From: Eubacterium sp. | GTDB lineage: Bacteria; Bacillota_A; Clostridia; Peptostreptococcales; Anaerovoracaceae | Reading direction: 5' to 3' | Length of the DNA stretch: 24,209 nucleotides | Assembly: GCA_017425345.1 (NCBI GenBank) | Contig: JAFOML010000051.1 | Location: forward strand, 1 to 24,209 | Part shown: positions 22,397-24,209 of the stretch, one piece after another | Layout: each line of letters opens with the position of its first letter | Position numbering within the stretch: the stretch's first letter is position 1 | The notes under the pieces: generated by a model | Told to the model about the DNA's origin: nothing | What the model saw: the letters and a program-made list of their open reading frames with translations, nothing else | Databases searched by the model: none | Translations under genes and position numbers: made by a program

Positions 22397-23514
22397 GCTT
22401 CATAAACAGCCTGGATCTCGGCCGCCTCCATGACGCGGAATCCGCTGCCGATCTGCCGTCCCGAATCCACGGTCAGGGCCGTCAGTTCCCGGGGATTCAT
22501 GCGGTCTCCGACGGTTCCGGGGAGTCCGATCGCTTTGACAAAATCTTCAAGCCTCCTCTCCCCCTCCTCCGCGTCTTCTGTCCCGAAAACGCCAAGGAAA
22601 AAGCTCTGGAAACGCTTCGGATCATGGTGATACATGACGCGGCACCAGGCCGGGATCAGCATGGCAAGGCCGCCTCCGTGGCTGATGCCGAATGCTTCGG
22701 TCAGCATGTGGGAAAGTCCGTGGCAGGCAAAATCCCCGCCCGGCCCCAGCATATTACTATGCGCAACCGTCGCAGCCACCATGACTTCAGAGCGCAGCGC
22801 CAGATCATCCGGTCTTTTTACCAGCTCCGGCAAAACCTCCACCATCGTCTTCATAACGGAAACCGTCATCCCATCAAACAGCCGGCTGTCTCTCCTCAGG
22901 TCAAAATACCGCTCAAACGCGTGTGAAAAAATATCAAATCCTCCAATCGCCGTCTGCTCCGGCGGAACGCTCAGCGTCAGCTCCGGATCCAGGATGGCAA
23001 ACTTCGGCTTTGCCGCAGGAAATGCCGCCGTATACTTCCGGTGGCTCTCATGCTCGGAGATTACTGCGACTGCGTTAGCTTCGCTTCCCGTGGCGGGTAC
23101 CGTCACTACCGCGCCGATGGGCAGTACCAGCTGGCCGGTCTCGCCGGACCGGAATACATCCAGGATATCGCCTCTCGCGCAGGCGCCTACGGCAATGGCT
23201 TTCGCCGTATCGATGACGCTGCCGCCTCCTACCGCCAGGATTCCGTCGATCTGCTCTTCCCGGATCACCTGAATTGCCTGGTCGACAAACCAGTTGTCCG
23301 AATTCGCAGGCACGCCTCCGTATGGCACCACCTGGCAGCCCGCCTCTTCCAGATCTGCAACGATCCTTGCGCCTGTGCCACACCGGAAGATCCGTTCGCT
23401 TCCGTACAGCATCATCACCTTGTCTGCATGCTCTTTCATTGCAATTCCCACGTTCCGGACTTCTCCAGCCCCGAAAATGATCTCTGTGGGGATGCTCATT
23501 TTAAAAGTATACAT
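22387..23514 (-). CDS. Iron-containing alcohol dehydrogenase (group III, BDH/YqhD-like)
   Basis: A 375-residue NAD(P)-dependent dehydrogenase. Cofactor motif GGGSVIDTAKAIA (97-109); metal ligands Asp194 and His198 (GGFDIFSHAFERY), His265 (DFACHGLSH) and His279 (GISHGGG), with the spacing of YqhD/butanol dehydrogenases. The family interconverts alcohols and aldehydes or hydroxy-/oxo-acids. Candidate roles are 4-hydroxybutyrate/succinate semialdehyde conversion, an oxo-group reduction feeding the ring-opening step, or alcohol formation; sequence alone does not decide. It does not closely resemble the remembered C. aminobutyricum 4-hydroxybutyrate dehydrogenase. It has its own sigma-54 promoter and an AGAGGAG ribosome site, so it belongs to the same regulon. 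Confidence 0.92.
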   Translation of the reverse strand: MYTFKMSIPTEIIFGAGEVRNVGIAMKEHADKVMMLYGSERIFRCGTGARIVADLEEAGCQVVPYGGVPANSDNWFVDQAIQVIREEQIDGILAVGGGSVIDTAKAIAVGACARGDILDVFRSGETGQLVLPIGAVVTVPATGSEANAVAVISEHESHRKYTAAFPAAKPKFAILDPELTLSVPPEQTAIGGFDIFSHAFERYFDLRRDSRLFDGMTVSVMKTMVEVLPELVKRPDDLALRSEVMVAATVAHSNMLGPGGDFACHGLSHMLTEAFGISHGGGLAMLIPAWCRVMYHHDPKRFQSFFLGVFGTEDAEEGERRLEDFVKAIGLPGTVGDRMNPRELTALTVDSGRQIGSGFRVMEAAEIQAVYEALQ

Positions 23515-23546
23515 TGTATCATTCTCCTCTCATATCAAAAAAAACA

Positions 23547-23562
23547 TGCAAACATCGTGCCA
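23547..23562 (-). promoter_or_regulatory. Sigma-54 promoter for the iron alcohol dehydrogenase
   Basis: Minus strand: TGGCAC (23562-23557)-GATGT-TTGCA (23551-23547), a perfect consensus. Predicted start near 23536, about 22 nt before the ATG. No TTGCAA box is visible upstream within the GC-rich island. Confidence 0.9.
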
Positions 23563-23574
23563 TTTCGCTTTACT

Positions 23575-23970
23575 GTGTTAACGTGCTCCGCCTTGCTCTA
23601 CGCGCTGCCCCCTTCTCTCGCCCCCTCGCAGCACTCATCGTCGCTACGCTCCTCCTCACCATAGCGCTACGCGCTCCCCGCGTCGCGGTCCCCTCGCCGG
23701 GTGGCAGCCCCTGCCGTGGAAACCCCGGCAGGAGCCTTCCAAAGGGTACTCCGCGTCCCTCCGTCAAGACGGCTTTCGCGGCATATGCTCGCGGGCCGCC
23801 TCCTGTTGCTCCGTCTGGACGGCCCGCTCCGCTATTCCACGGTCCGTTTTGACTTCGGTCCCGCTCCCCGCGGGCATCCACAGGGCTGCGGCGATGCCAG
23901 AGGAAGCGGTTGTTGCCGCTTTTCTCGTGCTCACACTCGCCCTTCTTTCCGGATCATTTCAAATGTGCGA
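23575..23970. other. GC-rich, hairpin-rich non-coding island
   Basis: Composition jumps sharply compared with both flanks, and reading frames stay open on both strands without any recognisable protein. Repeated self-complementary units include CCGTC-AA-GACGG (23761-23772) and CCGTC-TG-GACGG (23811-23822), CCTGCCG/CGGCAGG (23710-23716/23726-23732), and GCGGGCC/GGCCCGC (23791-23797/23821-23827). It resembles dispersed structured repeats seen in gut Clostridia, from general memory. The minus strand contains GGAGCGTAGCGACGA, similar to bases 3-15 at the window start. From 23970 to 24209 I see no complete gene, only a 50-codon open frame on the minus strand (24058-24209) that enters from outside and an inverted repeat CTGCGATAAA (24077-24086) / TTTATCGCAG (24181-24190). 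Confidence 0.5.
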
Positions 23971-24209
23971 ATGTGTCTTATCCTGTTCATGGATATCACC
24001 AGAGAGAATTGTACGTAGTCGGAGAATAACCCGCCTCTGTCTGCCTGTCGCAGACTATTACAAAAAATGCCATTCTCTGCGATAAAGAGCTCTCTCATTT
24101 TGAACTATATCGGCAAAAACGAGGAAAACGTTCAAACATAACCATGCCAGCACTCCTGCCTCAGGAGTCAGAAGACTGTATTTATCGCAGTATACTTTGA
24201 TTTCAGGGG

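Noticed and set aside
23570..23881. 103-codon minus-strand frame and several plus-strand frames in the GC-rich island
   Set aside because: Arg/Gly/Pro-rich translations produced by high GC; no ribosome site or family, and all frames are open at once.
24058..24209. Open frame of about 50 codons entering from the right edge on the minus strand
   Set aside because: Possibly the end of a gene outside the window, but too short, without recognisable motifs, and next to a non-coding island.
1..24209. CRISPR arrays, tRNA and rRNA genes
   Set aside because: No regularly spaced direct repeats and no recognisable tRNA or rRNA segments were seen by eye.

Overview
The window looks like part of a strictly anaerobic, amino-acid- or acid-fermenting Clostridia chromosome. 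An Eubacteriales family XIII/Anaerovoracaceae-type organism would fit. The grounds are a 4-hydroxybutyryl-CoA dehydratase very close, from memory, to the Clostridium aminobutyricum enzyme, strong AAGGAGG ribosome sites, Firmicutes-only families (DUF4003, DUF3842) and a thiolase/butyrate-type gene set. The taxonomic placement is inference.

Layout. 1-195: the end of a strongly structured multi-hairpin element and the terminator of the first gene. 196-1581 (-): sodium:amino-acid symporter (AGCS). 1823-2485 (+): NAD(P)H-hydrate epimerase. 2542-5514 (-): operon larE-larB-DUF3842-DUF4003, nickel-pincer cofactor synthesis plus two uncharacterised proteins. 5730-10653 (+): five-component oligopeptide/nickel-type ABC importer (two permeases, lipoprotein, fused double ATPase), divergent from larE. 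10831-11745 (+): free-acid-type 3-hydroxyacid dehydrogenase. 11988-16157 (-): operon larC(N-terminal domain only)-BKACE-cyclase/cyclohydrolase-4-hydroxybutyryl-CoA dehydratase. 16335-17867 (+): PAS-type sigma-54 activator. 17973-22203 (-): operon DUF362-small ORF-MFS carrier-thiolase. 22387-23514 (-): iron-type alcohol dehydrogenase. 23515-24209: no convincing complete gene; a GC-rich, hairpin-rich island.

How the parts work together. Four near-perfect -24/-12 (sigma-54) promoters lie before the dehydrogenase, larC, DUF362 and alcohol dehydrogenase genes. They tie the dispersed transcripts into one regulon that the PAS activator encoded in the middle most likely controls. The enzymes suggest uptake of an acid or cyclic compound by the MFS carrier, hydrolytic ring opening by the cyclase-family enzyme, oxidation of a 3-hydroxyacid to a 3-oxoacid, cleavage by BKACE with acetyl-CoA to acetoacetate plus a shortened acyl-CoA, and thiolysis. 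The AbfD-type dehydratase could turn a 4-hydroxybutyryl-CoA product into crotonyl-CoA. The cyclase/dehydrogenase/BKACE/thiolase logic resembles clostridial phloroglucinol degradation, but no phloroglucinol reductase is visible and the AbfD step is extra.

The most unusual aspect is the link to the nickel-pincer cofactor. larB and larE and a possible nickel importer sit beside the catabolic regulon, and a larC lacking its C-terminal domain is the first gene of a sigma-54 operon. No classical LarA is present; the DUF362 protein is the best local candidate for an unrecognised user of the cofactor. That last point is a hypothesis.
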